Of a DNA stretch of 64,000 bases, positions 35,613 through 44,391 are shown piece after piece. Within the stretch, counting starts at the first letter, position 1, and every line of letters starts with the position of its first letter. Location of the stretch: contig NZ_CP069128.1 of assembly GCF_029637485.1 (NCBI RefSeq), positions 2,512,001-2,576,000 of the forward strand, in the 5' to 3' direction. The position numbers and the translations under genes are program-made. A model generated the notes under the pieces. The model searched no databases and was not told where the DNA came from. It saw only the letters and a program-made list of their open reading frames with translations. Source of the stretch: Sphingomonas sp. LHG3406-1 (GTDB lineage Bacteria; Pseudomonadota; Alphaproteobacteria; Sphingomonadales; Sphingomonadaceae).

Positions 35613-35624
35613 ACATACGTATTC
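35613..35624. promoter_or_regulatory. Candidate LacI-family operator, receptor/lacI intergenic
   Basis: ACATACGTATTC contains the perfect 8-bp palindrome ATACGTAT with the CG centre typical of LacI-family operators. It lies in the 147-bp gap between the divergent receptor operon and the LacI gene. A near copy (GAATACCTATTC) lies in the intergenic region of the two sugar transporters. Confidence 0.45.
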
Positions 35625-35646
35625 AGGTCGTTACACTGTGACATGG

Positions 35647-36672
35647 ATGACGCAGCGGCGACCGACATCGTTCGATATTGCGGCCTTGGCGGGGGTCAGC
35701 CAGCCCACCGTCAGCCGTGCTCTTTCGGGTAATCCCGCGGTCAGCGCGGAAACGCGCGCGCGCGTCCTCGCCGCCGCCGAACAGCTTCACTACAAGGTCG
35801 ACAAGAATGCCAGCGGCCTCCGCCGCCAGCAGAGCCGCACGCTCGCCTTGCTCTTCTTCGAGGATCCGACGCCCGACGAGACGCTGATCAATCCCTTCTA
35901 CCTGTCGATGCTGGGATCGATGGTGCGCGCCTGCGCTTCCCATGGCTACGACCTGCTGATCAGCTTCCAGCAGCTTTCCGACGACTGGCACGTCGATTAT
36001 GAAGACAGCCGCAAGGCCGACGGCATCATCCTGCTCGGCTACGGCGATTATCTCCAGTACCGCCCGCGGCTCGAGCAGCTGGTCAGGCGCGGCGCCCATT
36101 TCGTCTGCTGGGGCAATCCGCGCGCGGGCGAGTTCGGCGCCATCGTCGGCTCCGACAATGAAGCGGGCGGCCACGAGGCGACGCGCCACCTGCTTGGTCT
36201 CGGCCGCCGCCGGATCGGCTTCGTCGGCACCGTCAGCGAAGCCTATCCTGAATTCCTCGACCGCTATCGTGGTTACGTGCGCGCCCACGACGACGCCAGC
36301 ATGAGCGTGTTCGACGGCCTGCGTGTCGAAGCCGGGCCGAGCGAGGCGGAGGGGCGCGCGGCCGTCGCGGAGCTGGAGCGACGCCGGGCCGACTACGACG
36401 CCCTGTTCGCCGCGTCCGACCTTGCCGCCATCGGCGCGATGAAGGCGCTCCAGGAGCGCGGCCGGCGCGTGCCGCAAGATGTCGCCGTGGTCGGCTTCGA
36501 CGACCTCGCCGCGGCCGGCTACGCGACCCCGCCGCTCACCACCGTCGCGCAGGACGCGCGCCTCGCCGGCACCGCGCTGGTCGAGGCGCTGATCGACCGC
36601 ATCGAGGGCCGCGAGAGCGAGTCCAAGCTGCTCCCCGTCACCCTCAAGGTGCGCGGCTCAAGCCTCGTCTGA
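35647..36672 (+). CDS. LacI family transcriptional regulator
   Basis: 341 aa from ATG 35647; a GTG three codons upstream is an alternative. Helix-turn-helix FDIAALAGVSQPTVSRALSGNP and hinge helix region KVDKNASGLRRQQS, followed by a periplasmic-binding-protein-like domain (LALLFFEDPTPDETLINPFYLSMLGSM, ADGIILLGYG, VVGFDDLAAAGYATPPLTTV). It lies between the divergent maltodextrin operon and the GluP-like transporter and is the natural candidate repressor for both. The effector is probably maltose, glucose or a derivative. Confidence 0.93.
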   Translation: MTQRRPTSFDIAALAGVSQPTVSRALSGNPAVSAETRARVLAAAEQLHYKVDKNASGLRRQQSRTLALLFFEDPTPDETLINPFYLSMLGSMVRACASHGYDLLISFQQLSDDWHVDYEDSRKADGIILLGYGDYLQYRPRLEQLVRRGAHFVCWGNPRAGEFGAIVGSDNEAGGHEATRHLLGLGRRRIGFVGTVSEAYPEFLDRYRGYVRAHDDASMSVFDGLRVEAGPSEAEGRAAVAELERRRADYDALFAASDLAAIGAMKALQERGRRVPQDVAVVGFDDLAAAGYATPPLTTVAQDARLAGTALVEALIDRIEGRESESKLLPVTLKVRGSSLV

Positions 36673-36673
36673 C

Positions 36674-36692
36674 GCGCCCGACAAGCGGGCGC
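36674..36692. terminator. Short hairpin between convergent lacI and MFS genes
   Basis: GCGCCCG (36674-36680) and CGGGCGC (36686-36692) pair perfectly around ACAAG, directly after the lacI stop and before the convergent transporter stop. It lacks a T run, so termination is only suggested. Confidence 0.4.
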
Positions 36693-36703
36693 TGAAGCCT
36701 GGT

Positions 36704-37987
36704 CTAGCTGGCCGCCGGCCGCCGCGCGTAGAGGCCGTAGGCGGCGATCACCGCATAGCAGGCGGCGGGAAGCAGCAGCGCGATGCCGAGGCTCTTGCTC
36801 GCGTCGGCCAGCACGCCGGTAAGCAACGGGATCACCGCCCCGCCGAAGATGGCGATGTTGATGATCCCCGACCCGTCCGCCGCCCGCGCGCCCAGCTTCT
36901 CGCAGGCGAGGCTGAAGATGGTCGGGAACATGATCGAGTTCATCAGGCCGATGGCGAGCAGGCTGTAGCCCGACAGGCTGCCGGTGGTGCTGATCGACAG
37001 GAGGATGAGCGCGATCGCGCCGACCGCGACCCCGGCCAGGATCTTGCCCGGGCTCATGATGCGAAGGAACCAGCTGCCGATGAACCGTCCGACCATCGCG
37101 CCGCCCCAATAAAGGGCAATCAGCGGACCGGCAGCGCCTTCGCTCAGGCCCATGACATGGCGCTGGCCGAGATAGTTGACGATCAGCGACCCGATCGCGA
37201 CCTCGGCGCCGACGTAGAGGAAGATGCAGGCCGCGCCCCAGCCGAAGCGGGTGCGCTTCAGCAGCGAGAAGCCGGCGAAGGGCGAGCTCTTCTCATGCTG
37301 CTCGCCGGGCAGGCGGTTGCGGAACAGGAAGACGGCGCCAGCGATGACGGCAAGCGCGGCGGCAAGGCCGAGGTAGGTGCTGACGATCGCCTGCGTCTCG
37401 GCGGTGCGATATTCCTCCAGCGCGGCGCCCGAGAAGTCGGACGCGCTGACGCCCGCAAGGCCGCCGAGGATCAGCGCCGAGCCGACCAGCGGGAAGACGG
37501 TCGTGCCGAGGCTGTTGAAGGCCTGCGCGAAGGTCAGCCGGCTGTGCACGGTCTGTGCCTTGCCCAGCAGGCTGATCAGCGGATTGGCGACCACCTGGAC
37601 GATGACCACGCCGCTGGCGAGGATGAACAAGGCGAACAGGAACAGCCCGTAGGTGGCCGTCCGCGACGCCGGGATGAACAGCAGGCAGCCGACCATCATG
37701 ATCAGCAATCCCGCCATCGCCCCGCGCATGTAGCCGATCCGTTTGACCAGCTGCGCGCCCGGAATGCCGATCACCAGATAGGCGGTGAAGAAGCAGAACT
37801 GCACCAGCATCGCCTGCGTGTAGTTGAGCGTGAACAGCTCTTTCAGCTTGGGCAGGATGACGTCGTTGAGGCTGGTGATGCCGCCGAAGATGAAGAATAG
37901 CGCGAACACGAAATAGCGCAGCTCGGGCGCGTCGACCCCATCCTGTTCGGCGCCGTCGGTCGAAACGCTCGGTGCGGCTACGGCCAT
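36704..37987 (-). CDS. MFS sugar transporter, GluP/FucP-like (glucose/galactose/fucose)
   Basis: 427 aa from ATG 37987 (AAGGGG 10 bases upstream). Twelve hydrophobic segments are visible. The start (LRYFVFALFFIFGGITSLNDVILPKLKELF) and LVQFCFFTAYLVIGIPGAQLVKRIGY are characteristic of the fucose-permease-like proton symporters such as Brucella GluP, as is VVANPLISLLG. It likely carries glucose or a related hexose into the cytoplasm for glucokinase. It is divergent from the MalY-like transporter. Confidence 0.9.
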   Translation of the reverse strand: MAVAAPSVSTDGAEQDGVDAPELRYFVFALFFIFGGITSLNDVILPKLKELFTLNYTQAMLVQFCFFTAYLVIGIPGAQLVKRIGYMRGAMAGLLIMMVGCLLFIPASRTATYGLFLFALFILASGVVIVQVVANPLISLLGKAQTVHSRLTFAQAFNSLGTTVFPLVGSALILGGLAGVSASDFSGAALEEYRTAETQAIVSTYLGLAAALAVIAGAVFLFRNRLPGEQHEKSSPFAGFSLLKRTRFGWGAACIFLYVGAEVAIGSLIVNYLGQRHVMGLSEGAAGPLIALYWGGAMVGRFIGSWFLRIMSPGKILAGVAVGAIALILLSISTTGSLSGYSLLAIGLMNSIMFPTIFSLACEKLGARAADGSGIINIAIFGGAVIPLLTGVLADASKSLGIALLLPAACYAVIAAYGLYARRPAAS

Positions 37988-38048
37988 GTTCTGTTTCCCC
38001 TTGTGAACCTGCCAGGGTTTGGTCCTATCGCCGGCGCCTGTCACCTGT

Positions 38049-38060
38049 GAATACCTATTC
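38049..38060. promoter_or_regulatory. Candidate LacI-family operator, transporter intergenic
   Basis: GAATACCTATTC is a palindrome with perfect 5-bp arms (GAATA/TATTC). It shares ATAC-S-TATTC with the site at 35613-35624 and lies in the 141-bp gap between two divergent sugar transporters. A common repressor could use both sites. Confidence 0.45.
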
Positions 38061-38128
38061 TGCTGCAATGCACAAAGGATTGGCACCCTTCGGCTTTCCT
38101 GCTTTGTCTGAACGCCAGGAGGATTTGC

Positions 38129-39634
38129 ATGGATCAGGTGACGGGTCGGCTGGAAAAGCCGCGGCAAAGCTGGGCGGGGCTATGGAACATCTCGTTCGGC
38201 TTCTTCGGCATCCAGATCGGCTTCGCGCTTCAGAATGCGAATATGAGCCGGGTCTTCCAGTCGCTGGGCGCAAGCCTCGACGACCTGCCCGCCCTGTGGG
38301 TCGCGGCGCCGCTGACCGGGCTGCTGGTCCAGCCGATCATCGGCTTCATGAGCGATCGTACCTGGCTCGGCCGGTTCGGCCGTCGTCGGCCTTATTTCGT
38401 GGCGGGCGCGCTGCTTGCCGCCCTGTCGCTGCTGCTGATGCCGCTTGCGCCCGTGCTGCTCGCCGCCGCGGCGCTGCTGTGGATGCTCGACGCCAGCCTC
38501 AACATCTCGATGGAGCCCTTCCGCGCCTTTGTCGGCGACCAGCTCCGCCGCGACCAGCATACCGCGGGCTATGCGGTGCAGACCGCCTTTATCGGCGCGG
38601 GCGCGGTGATCGGCTCGATCTTCCCTTATCTCCTCGAACATTGGGGCGTCAGCAATGTCGCGGCGGCGGGCGCCATCCCCGACACGGTCCGCTGGAGTTT
38701 CTGGGCCGGCGGCGCGGCCCTGTTCCTGGCGGTGATGTGGACGGTCTTCACCACCCGCGAATATTCGCCAGACGAGATGCGCGGCTTCGGCGAAGAAGCG
38801 CCCATCGAAGGCGGTGACGCCATGCGCGCCCTTGCCTCCCGTAGCTGGCTCGCCGCCTTGTTCTGGTTCGACATCGGCGTGATCGTGGTCGCGGCCACCT
38901 GGTACTTCGGGCTCGAGAAGGAGGTCTATCTCCTCGGCGCCTTACTGATTGCCTATGGCCTCCTGTCGGTGTTCGTCGTGATGCGCGCCAAGGCCGGGCA
39001 GGGCGCGGGGATGCTCGGCAGCCTGGTCGGCGATTTCTCGGGCATGCCCCGGGTGATGAAGCAATTGGCGCTGGTCCAGTTCTTCAGCTGGTCGGCGCTG
39101 TTCATCATGTGGATCAACACGACGCCCGTGGTCGCGCTCAACTTCTTCGGTGCGAGCGATCCCGACAGCGCGCTCTATCAGGAGGCGGGCAATTGGGTCG
39201 GCGTGCTGTTCGCGGTCTACAACGGCGTCGCCGCCATCGCCGCCCTGCTGGTCCTGCCCGCGCTGGCCAAGCGGATCGGCAAGGCGAAGACCCACGCCTT
39301 GTGTCTCGCCGCGGGCGCGCTCGGCTATGCCAGCTTCTTCCTGCTGCGCGATCCGCAGCATCTGCTGCTGGCCGAAATCGGGGTGGGGATCGCCTGGGCC
39401 TCGATCCTCGCCATGCCCTACGCCATCCTCGCCAGCGCGTTGCCGCAGGCCAAGCTCGGAACCTACATGGGCCTGTTCAACATCTTCATCGTCGTGCCCC
39501 AGCTGCTGGTGGCGACGGTCATGGGCTCGATCATGAAGGCCTTCTTCCCCGGCCAGCCGATCTGGACGATGGCCTTCGCCGCCGGGGTGATGGCCCTTGC
39601 CGCGCTCGCGACGCTGCGGGTGCGGGAGGCCTGA
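38129..39634 (+). CDS. MFS disaccharide transporter, SLC45/Caulobacter MalY-like
   Basis: 501 aa with an AGGAGG 7 bases before the ATG. The N-terminus ([31 protein letters not shown]) and [26 protein letters not shown] are the SLC45/sucrose-maltose porter pattern; [12 protein letters not shown] and [13 protein letters not shown] follow. About 12 membrane segments. In Caulobacter the homologous MalY is the inner-membrane maltose carrier partnered with receptor MalA. Here it pairs with the receptor at 32785-35499 and the cytoplasmic GH13 glucosidase. Confidence 0.9.
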   Translation: MDQVTGRLEKPRQSWAGLWNISFGFFGIQIGFALQNANMSRVFQSLGASLDDLPALWVAAPLTGLLVQPIIGFMSDRTWLGRFGRRRPYFVAGALLAALSLLLMPLAPVLLAAAALLWMLDASLNISMEPFRAFVGDQLRRDQHTAGYAVQTAFIGAGAVIGSIFPYLLEHWGVSNVAAAGAIPDTVRWSFWAGGAALFLAVMWTVFTTREYSPDEMRGFGEEAPIEGGDAMRALASRSWLAALFWFDIGVIVVAATWYFGLEKEVYLLGALLIAYGLLSVFVVMRAKAGQGAGMLGSLVGDFSGMPRVMKQLALVQFFSWSALFIMWINTTPVVALNFFGASDPDSALYQEAGNWVGVLFAVYNGVAAIAALLVLPALAKRIGKAKTHALCLAAGALGYASFFLLRDPQHLLLAEIGVGIAWASILAMPYAILASALPQAKLGTYMGLFNIFIVVPQLLVATVMGSIMKAFFPGQPIWTMAFAAGVMALAALATLRVREA

Positions 39635-39657
39635 CGACCCTTGTAAAGGTGGATTTT

Positions 39658-39680
39658 GCATGGCTTGGTCAAAGCCATGC
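39658..39680. other. Perfect 9-bp inverted repeat upstream of MDR gene
   Basis: GCATGGCTT (39658-39666) and AAGCCATGC (39672-39680) pair around GGTCA, 24 bases after the MalY-like stop. It has no T tract on either side. It may be a weak terminator of the transporter gene or an operator for the dehydrogenase operon that starts at 39819. Confidence 0.5.
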
Positions 39681-39818
39681 CGGTCCGTCCACTTCGGCAG
39701 CTAAACGCCTCGGGCTGCGGTCGAAAAGCCGGAAGTGGACGACGTGGACGATATGCCTTTTTGTCGGGCAACCATCTTCATTCCTCCTCGTTGAGCGGGT
39801 GGAACGAAGGGGACCTTC

Positions 39819-40790
39819 TTGAACGCCACCACCACCATGCGCGCGGCCGTCCTGTCGGCGCCGCAGACCATCCGCGTCGACGATCTTCCGCTGCCCGAAC
39901 CCGGTCCCGGCCAGGTCCGAGTCAAGCTCGAAGGCTGCGGCGTCTGCGCCTCGAACCTCGGCCCGTGGAGCGGCCCCGAATGGCTGCAATATCCAGGCGA
40001 GCCGGGCGGCATGGGCCATGAGGGCTGGGGCGTGATCGAGGCGGTCGGCGACGGCGTCACCGATCTCGCCGTCGGCGACCGGGTCGCGGCGCTGAGCTAC
40101 AACAGCTACGCCAGCCACGACCTCGCCGATGCCGACAAGGTGCTGAAGCTTCCGCAAGCGCTCGCCGGCCAGCCCTTCCCCGGCGAACCGCTCGGCTGCG
40201 CCTTCAACATCTTCAAGCGCGCCGACATCCAGGCCGGGCAGACCGTCGCCATCCTCGGCATCGGTTTCCTCGGCGCGCTGCTGACGCGGCTCGCGACCGA
40301 TGCCGGCGCGCGCGTCATCGCCATCTCCCGCCGCGACTACAGCCTCGACGTCGCGCGCGAGTTCGGCGCCGCCGAGACCATCCCGATGACCGATCACACC
40401 ATGATCATCGAGCGGGTGAAGGAGCTGACCGACGGCAAGTTCTGCGAGCGCGTCATCGAGGCGGTCGGCAAGCAATGGCCGCTCGACCTCGCCGGCGAAC
40501 TCACCGCCGAGCGCGGCAAGCTGATCGTCGCCGGCTACCACCAGGACGGTCCGCGGCAGGTCAACATGTGGCTGTGGAACTGGCGCGGGATCGACGTCAT
40601 CAACGCCCACGAGCGCGATCCTCAGGTCTATATGGACGGCATCCGCGAGGCGATCGACGCCGTCGCCAGCGGCCGCCTCGATCCGAGCCCGCTCTACACC
40701 CATCGCTTCAAGCTCGACGAGCTCGCCCAGGCGCTCGACGCCACCCGCGATCGCCCAATGGGCTTCCTGAAGGCGATCATCGAACCGTGA
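39819..40790 (+). CDS. Medium-chain zinc-type dehydrogenase/reductase
   Basis: 323 aa from TTG 39819, chosen because GAAGGGGA lies 6 bases upstream; ATG 39837 has no ribosome site. Catalytic-domain motifs GCGVCASNLGPW and GGMGHEGWGVIEAVGDGV and the Rossmann VAILGIGFLGALLTRLA are present. The structural-zinc cysteine loop of alcohol dehydrogenases is missing, so it is a shorter polyol-dehydrogenase-like form. Its stop overlaps the next GTG, so it is coupled to the Gfo/Idh/MocA gene; a sugar or inositol substrate is plausible. Confidence 0.85.
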   Translation: MNATTTMRAAVLSAPQTIRVDDLPLPEPGPGQVRVKLEGCGVCASNLGPWSGPEWLQYPGEPGGMGHEGWGVIEAVGDGVTDLAVGDRVAALSYNSYASHDLADADKVLKLPQALAGQPFPGEPLGCAFNIFKRADIQAGQTVAILGIGFLGALLTRLATDAGARVIAISRRDYSLDVAREFGAAETIPMTDHTMIIERVKELTDGKFCERVIEAVGKQWPLDLAGELTAERGKLIVAGYHQDGPRQVNMWLWNWRGIDVINAHERDPQVYMDGIREAIDAVASGRLDPSPLYTHRFKLDELAQALDATRDRPMGFLKAIIEP

Positions 40791-41776
40791 GCGACAAGCC
40801 GCGTCTGGGCTTCCTCGGCACCGGCTGGATCGGCCGGCACCGGATGGAAGCGATGCTCGCCACCGGCCTCGTCGACGCCGGCGCCATCGTCGATCCGAGC
40901 GCCGAGATGCGCGCCGAGGCCGCCGCGCTGGCGCCCGACGCCGCCACCGTCGACACGATCGACGAGCTGCTCACCATGGACCTCGACGGGCTGGTGATCG
41001 CGACGCCCAGCGCGCAGCATGCCGAGCAGTCGGTGCGCGCGCTGGAGGCGGGGCTCGCCGTCTTCTGCCAGAAGCCGCTCGGCCGGACGGAAGCTGAGGC
41101 CCGTGCCGTTGTCGATGCCGCGCGGTCGGCCGACCGGCTGCTCGGCGTCGATCTCAGCTATCGCTTCACCCGCGGCATGGAGGCGATCCGCACCGCCATC
41201 CAGTCCGGCGAACTCGGACGCGTGTTCGCGGCTGACCTGACCTTCCACAATGCCTACGGCCCCGGAAAGCCGTGGTTCCTCGACCCGGCCCAGTCAGGGG
41301 GCGGCTGCGTGATCGACCTTGGCGTGCACCTCGTCGACCTCGCCTTGTGGGCGCTGGACTGGCCCGAGGTGGTGGCGGTCGAAAGCCATCTGCTCGCCGG
41401 CGGTGTGCCCCTCACAGATCCGGCGGCATGCTGCGAGGATTATGCCGTGGCGACGCTCCGGCTGGCGGGCGGAGCCATCGTCCGCCTCGCCTGCTCCTGG
41501 CACTTGCCGGCCGGGACAGAGGCGGTGATCGGGGCGGAATTCTATGGCGACGGCGGCGCCGCGGCGCTGCGCAATGTCGGCGGCTCCTTCTACGACCTTG
41601 CGGCAACCCGCATGGCGGGCACGCAGCGCTGGGAGCTGGCGCCGGTCGACAGCGACTGGGGTGGCCGCGCCGCCGCCGACTGGGCGCGGCGATTGGCCTC
41701 AGGCGAAGGCATCGACCCGGATGCCGAGCGACTGGTCGACGTCGCTCGCCTGCTCGACCGCATCTACCAGCGCTAG
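40787..41776 (+). CDS. Gfo/Idh/MocA family oxidoreductase
   Basis: 329 aa from GTG 40787, overlapping the previous TGA (GTGA). Rossmann motif LGFLGTGWIGRHRM, the family's EKP motif in variant form (FCQKPLGRTEAEA), and the active-site region CVIDLGVHLVDLALWAL with the conserved D-x3-H. It oxidises or reduces a sugar or inositol using NAD(P). With the MDR partner and ino1 12 kb away, an inositol or UDP-sugar role is possible. Its 3' end overlaps the convergent gene by 78 bases. Confidence 0.87.
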   Translation: MSDKPRLGFLGTGWIGRHRMEAMLATGLVDAGAIVDPSAEMRAEAAALAPDAATVDTIDELLTMDLDGLVIATPSAQHAEQSVRALEAGLAVFCQKPLGRTEAEARAVVDAARSADRLLGVDLSYRFTRGMEAIRTAIQSGELGRVFAADLTFHNAYGPGKPWFLDPAQSGGGCVIDLGVHLVDLALWALDWPEVVAVESHLLAGGVPLTDPAACCEDYAVATLRLAGGAIVRLACSWHLPAGTEAVIGAEFYGDGGAAALRNVGGSFYDLAATRMAGTQRWELAPVDSDWGGRAAADWARRLASGEGIDPDAERLVDVARLLDRIYQR

Positions 41777-43357
41777 GCGGTAGCGGGCGGTGGCGGCGGC
41801 GTGGCGAGGCGCTTCGTCCGCCGGGCTCATCTCCACCCCGAGGCCGTGCCTGCCGATGCGGAAGGCGCAATAGGCGATCCGGTAGAAGGCGGTCAGCGCC
41901 GGATCGACCCCGAGCGCGCGTTCGAGCCGGTCGACGTCGGCCGCCGGAAGGTCGAACTCGACCATCACTCCGGCCAGATCCCAGGCGAGGTCTTGCGCGC
42001 CGACGAGGTCGTGTCCGGCATGATGGTCCAGGGCGTCGGCCTTGAGCAGCTGCCCGCCGGGCAGGCGGAGCCATTCGTGCGCTTCCATCCGCCCGTCCGT
42101 CCGAACCCGCCGGACGAGCGGCTGCAGCGCGTCGACCTCCGGGCTCCAGCGGGCCAGTTCAGGCACGTTGCGGCGGACCATGGCGACCAGTTCGGCGAGG
42201 CTTGCGCCGGCGCCGTGCTCGACCGGCAGGAGCGAGCGGATGCGCAGATAGACGGTGAGCTCGTCGAGCGTCGGCCGTGCTGGCCGCGCGTCGGCGTGCC
42301 AGCGCAGCGCCAGCCAGCCATGGGTCATCCCGGCGACCTCGGGACCGAAACCTGCCTCGTGGAGCGTGCGGGCGAGGGCAAGCTTGCCATGCCCGTTCGG
42401 GCCGAGCCCGGCGAAGCGGAGCATCCACTCCTTACCCGCGGCCCGGACGAGGAACTTCATCCGCTCCCAGCCCGGCACCACCGCCGGCCACTCGCTTTCC
42501 GACGCGTTCCGCAACGGACGCCAGCCGCCTGCCGAAATGTCGGTCCAGCGCTCGATCGGGCCGAGGAGCTGCGCCGTCCAGCGGGTCAGGCGGTCGGGTC
42601 TGAGCACCGGCCGCTGCGCGGTCCGCCAGCGTTCGCGGTGCCGGGCGGAGGCCTGCATCCCGAGGTCGCCATGGTGGCCCGGCAGGAAGGCGATGCGCGC
42701 CGCCGGGACGCCGCGGGCCTCCAGCCAGTCGGCGACCGCGCCGAAGCTGCTGCCGGACAGACCCGGTCCTTCGTCCACGATGACGAAATGCGGATCGCCG
42801 TCGAGCAGCGATTGCTCCAATTCCGGCGCGATCGAGAGCGAGCGAGCGAACGGATCGCCGCCGGGCCTCAGCGTGACCGGCGTTTTGGCGCCGAGCGCCG
42901 CGGCGGCCACTGCCGCGAGGCCCGTCCCGATGCTGCGCAGGCCGATGATCCGCGGCTCGCCCGCCAACACCAGCTTGCGCGCGGCCAGGGCATAGGCCTC
43001 GGGATAGAGAGCGTAATGCGCATAGCCTTCGGCCTGCTTGACGGTGACGCTCGCCGGCAGCGGCAAAAGCGGGGGCAGGGGCGGGCAGATGCTGCCTTCA
43101 CAGTCCCGATCCCACGACCGCATCAGGGCCGCGCCGAGCGTGACCAGCGCCTGCAGAAGCGCTGCTTCCGCCGGTCGCTCGCGGTCCGCGCCAGACTTCG
43201 CGAAGTCCGCATCCGCGACGCCCTGCGCCAGTCCGGCGAGGGCGATGAAGCGGCTGCGCAGCTCGTCGTGGGTAAGGAACCGGCGCTCGTCGCGCTTCAG
43301 CGCCGCCAGCAGGGCGGCCGTGGCGACCTCCTCGCGGGCGTCGCCATAGACAAGCAT
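41699..43357 (-). CDS. Large protein with PRTase-like domain and kinase-like C-terminal half
   Basis: 552 aa. I do not recognise the whole protein. Residues about 105-240 look like a type I phosphoribosyltransferase core: PEAYALAARKLVL, RIIGLRSIGTGLAAVAAAALG, then HFVIVDEGPGLSGSSF (191-205), which resembles the PRPP-binding loop. Residues about 285-480 look like an aminoglycoside-phosphotransferase/choline-kinase fold: KEWMLRFAGLGPNG, then AGHDLVGAQDLAWDLAGVM. No signal or membrane segment. It begins one base before the UXS-like stop and ends the eight-gene glycosyl operon. Both domain calls are by eye and the reaction is unknown. Confidence 0.65.
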   Translation of the reverse strand: MLVYGDAREEVATAALLAALKRDERRFLTHDELRSRFIALAGLAQGVADADFAKSGADRERPAEAALLQALVTLGAALMRSWDRDCEGSICPPLPPLLPLPASVTVKQAEGYAHYALYPEAYALAARKLVLAGEPRIIGLRSIGTGLAAVAAAALGAKTPVTLRPGGDPFARSLSIAPELEQSLLDGDPHFVIVDEGPGLSGSSFGAVADWLEARGVPAARIAFLPGHHGDLGMQASARHRERWRTAQRPVLRPDRLTRWTAQLLGPIERWTDISAGGWRPLRNASESEWPAVVPGWERMKFLVRAAGKEWMLRFAGLGPNGHGKLALARTLHEAGFGPEVAGMTHGWLALRWHADARPARPTLDELTVYLRIRSLLPVEHGAGASLAELVAMVRRNVPELARWSPEVDALQPLVRRVRTDGRMEAHEWLRLPGGQLLKADALDHHAGHDLVGAQDLAWDLAGVMVEFDLPAADVDRLERALGVDPALTAFYRIAYCAFRIGRHGLGVEMSPADEAPRHAAATARYRLALVDAVEQASDVDQSLGIRVDAFA

Positions 43358-44389
43358 CTATTCGGCGGCGGCGAGGGGTAATGGTTGGGCCTGTCCCCCG
43401 CCGAAGTCGAAGGCCGGCCGCGCATCGCCGAGCTGTCCAGCGAAATAGGGGATGGTGGCCGCAAGCCCCTGTTCGAGCGACACCCTCGGGCTCCATTGCA
43501 GCAGACTGCCCGCAAGGCCGATGTCGGGCCGCCGCCGCCGCGGATCGTCGACGGGCAGGGGGCGATTGGTCACCGCACTGGTCGAGCCGGTCAGGCGAAG
43601 GACGCGCTCGACAAGGTCGGAGACGGTCAGCTCCTGCGGGTTGCCGATGTTGACCGGCCCCGGCTGCGGCCCGTCATAGGCCATCAGGCGGAGGATGCCT
43701 TCGACCAGATCGTCGACGTAGCAGAAGCTCCGCGTCTGGCTGCCGTCGCCATAGATGGTGACCGGCGTGCCGCTCAGCGCCTGGCAGATGACGTTGCTGA
43801 CGACGCGGCCGTCGTCCGGGTCCATGCGCGGGCCATAGGTGTTGAAGATGCGGACGACGCGCACGTCGACGCGGCCGGCACGGTCGAAATCGAAGGCCAG
43901 GGTTTCGGCCGCACGCTTGCCTTCGTCATAGCAGGCGCGTGGACCGGTGCAGCTGGTCCAGCCGCGATAATCCTCCCGCTGCGGATGCACTTCGGGATCG
44001 CCATAGACTTCGCTGGTCGAGGCCAGCAGGTAGCGCGCCCGCTGCCCTTCGGCGAAGCGCAGCAGGTTGCGGCTGCCGAGCACGTTGGTGAGCATCGTAT
44101 GCTCAGGGTCCGCCTGGTAGGCGGGCGGGGAAGCGGCGCAGGCGAGATTGAAGACGTGGGTGAAGCCGCGCCCATCAAGCGATTGGGGGAGCTGCTCGGT
44201 GACGTCGTGCTCGACGAAATCAAAGCCCTCACGCCCGCGCAGATGAGCGAGATTCTCCGCCCGTCCGGTCTGGAGATTGTCGAGCACGACGACATCGGCG
44301 CCGCGTTCGAGCAGCCGGTCGACGAGGTTGGATCCGATGAAGCCGGCGCCTCCGGCGACGAGGACGACGTCCTTCGGTCTGCTTGCCAT
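43358..44389 (-). CDS. NAD-dependent epimerase/decarboxylase, UDP-glucuronate decarboxylase-like (UXS)
   Basis: 343 aa from ATG 44389 (AAGGA 7 bases upstream; ATG 44395 is too close to it). Extended-SDR features: VVLVAGGAGFIGSNLVDRLL, VFNLACAASPPAYQADPEHTMLTN (typical of UXS), STSEVYGDPEVHPQREDYRG, ACYDEGKRAAETL (YxxxK), VRIFNTYGPRMDPDDGRVVSNV and GDGSQTRSFCYVDDLV. It would turn UDP-glucuronate into UDP-xylose, supplying a pentose donor to the neighbouring glycosyltransferases. Confidence 0.87.
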   Translation of the reverse strand: MASRPKDVVLVAGGAGFIGSNLVDRLLERGADVVVLDNLQTGRAENLAHLRGREGFDFVEHDVTEQLPQSLDGRGFTHVFNLACAASPPAYQADPEHTMLTNVLGSRNLLRFAEGQRARYLLASTSEVYGDPEVHPQREDYRGWTSCTGPRACYDEGKRAAETLAFDFDRAGRVDVRVVRIFNTYGPRMDPDDGRVVSNVICQALSGTPVTIYGDGSQTRSFCYVDDLVEGILRLMAYDGPQPGPVNIGNPQELTVSDLVERVLRLTGSTSAVTNRPLPVDDPRRRRPDIGLAGSLLQWSPRVSLEQGLAATIPYFAGQLGDARPAFDFGGGQAQPLPLAAAE

Positions 44390-44391
44390 CG

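Noticed and set aside
32719..35613. Very long open frame on the plus strand opposite the maltodextrin receptor, continuous with the LacI gene
   Set aside because: Its composition is the mirror of the receptor coding strand, it has no domain similarity until 35647, and the receptor on the minus strand is certain. It is a GC-driven antisense shadow.
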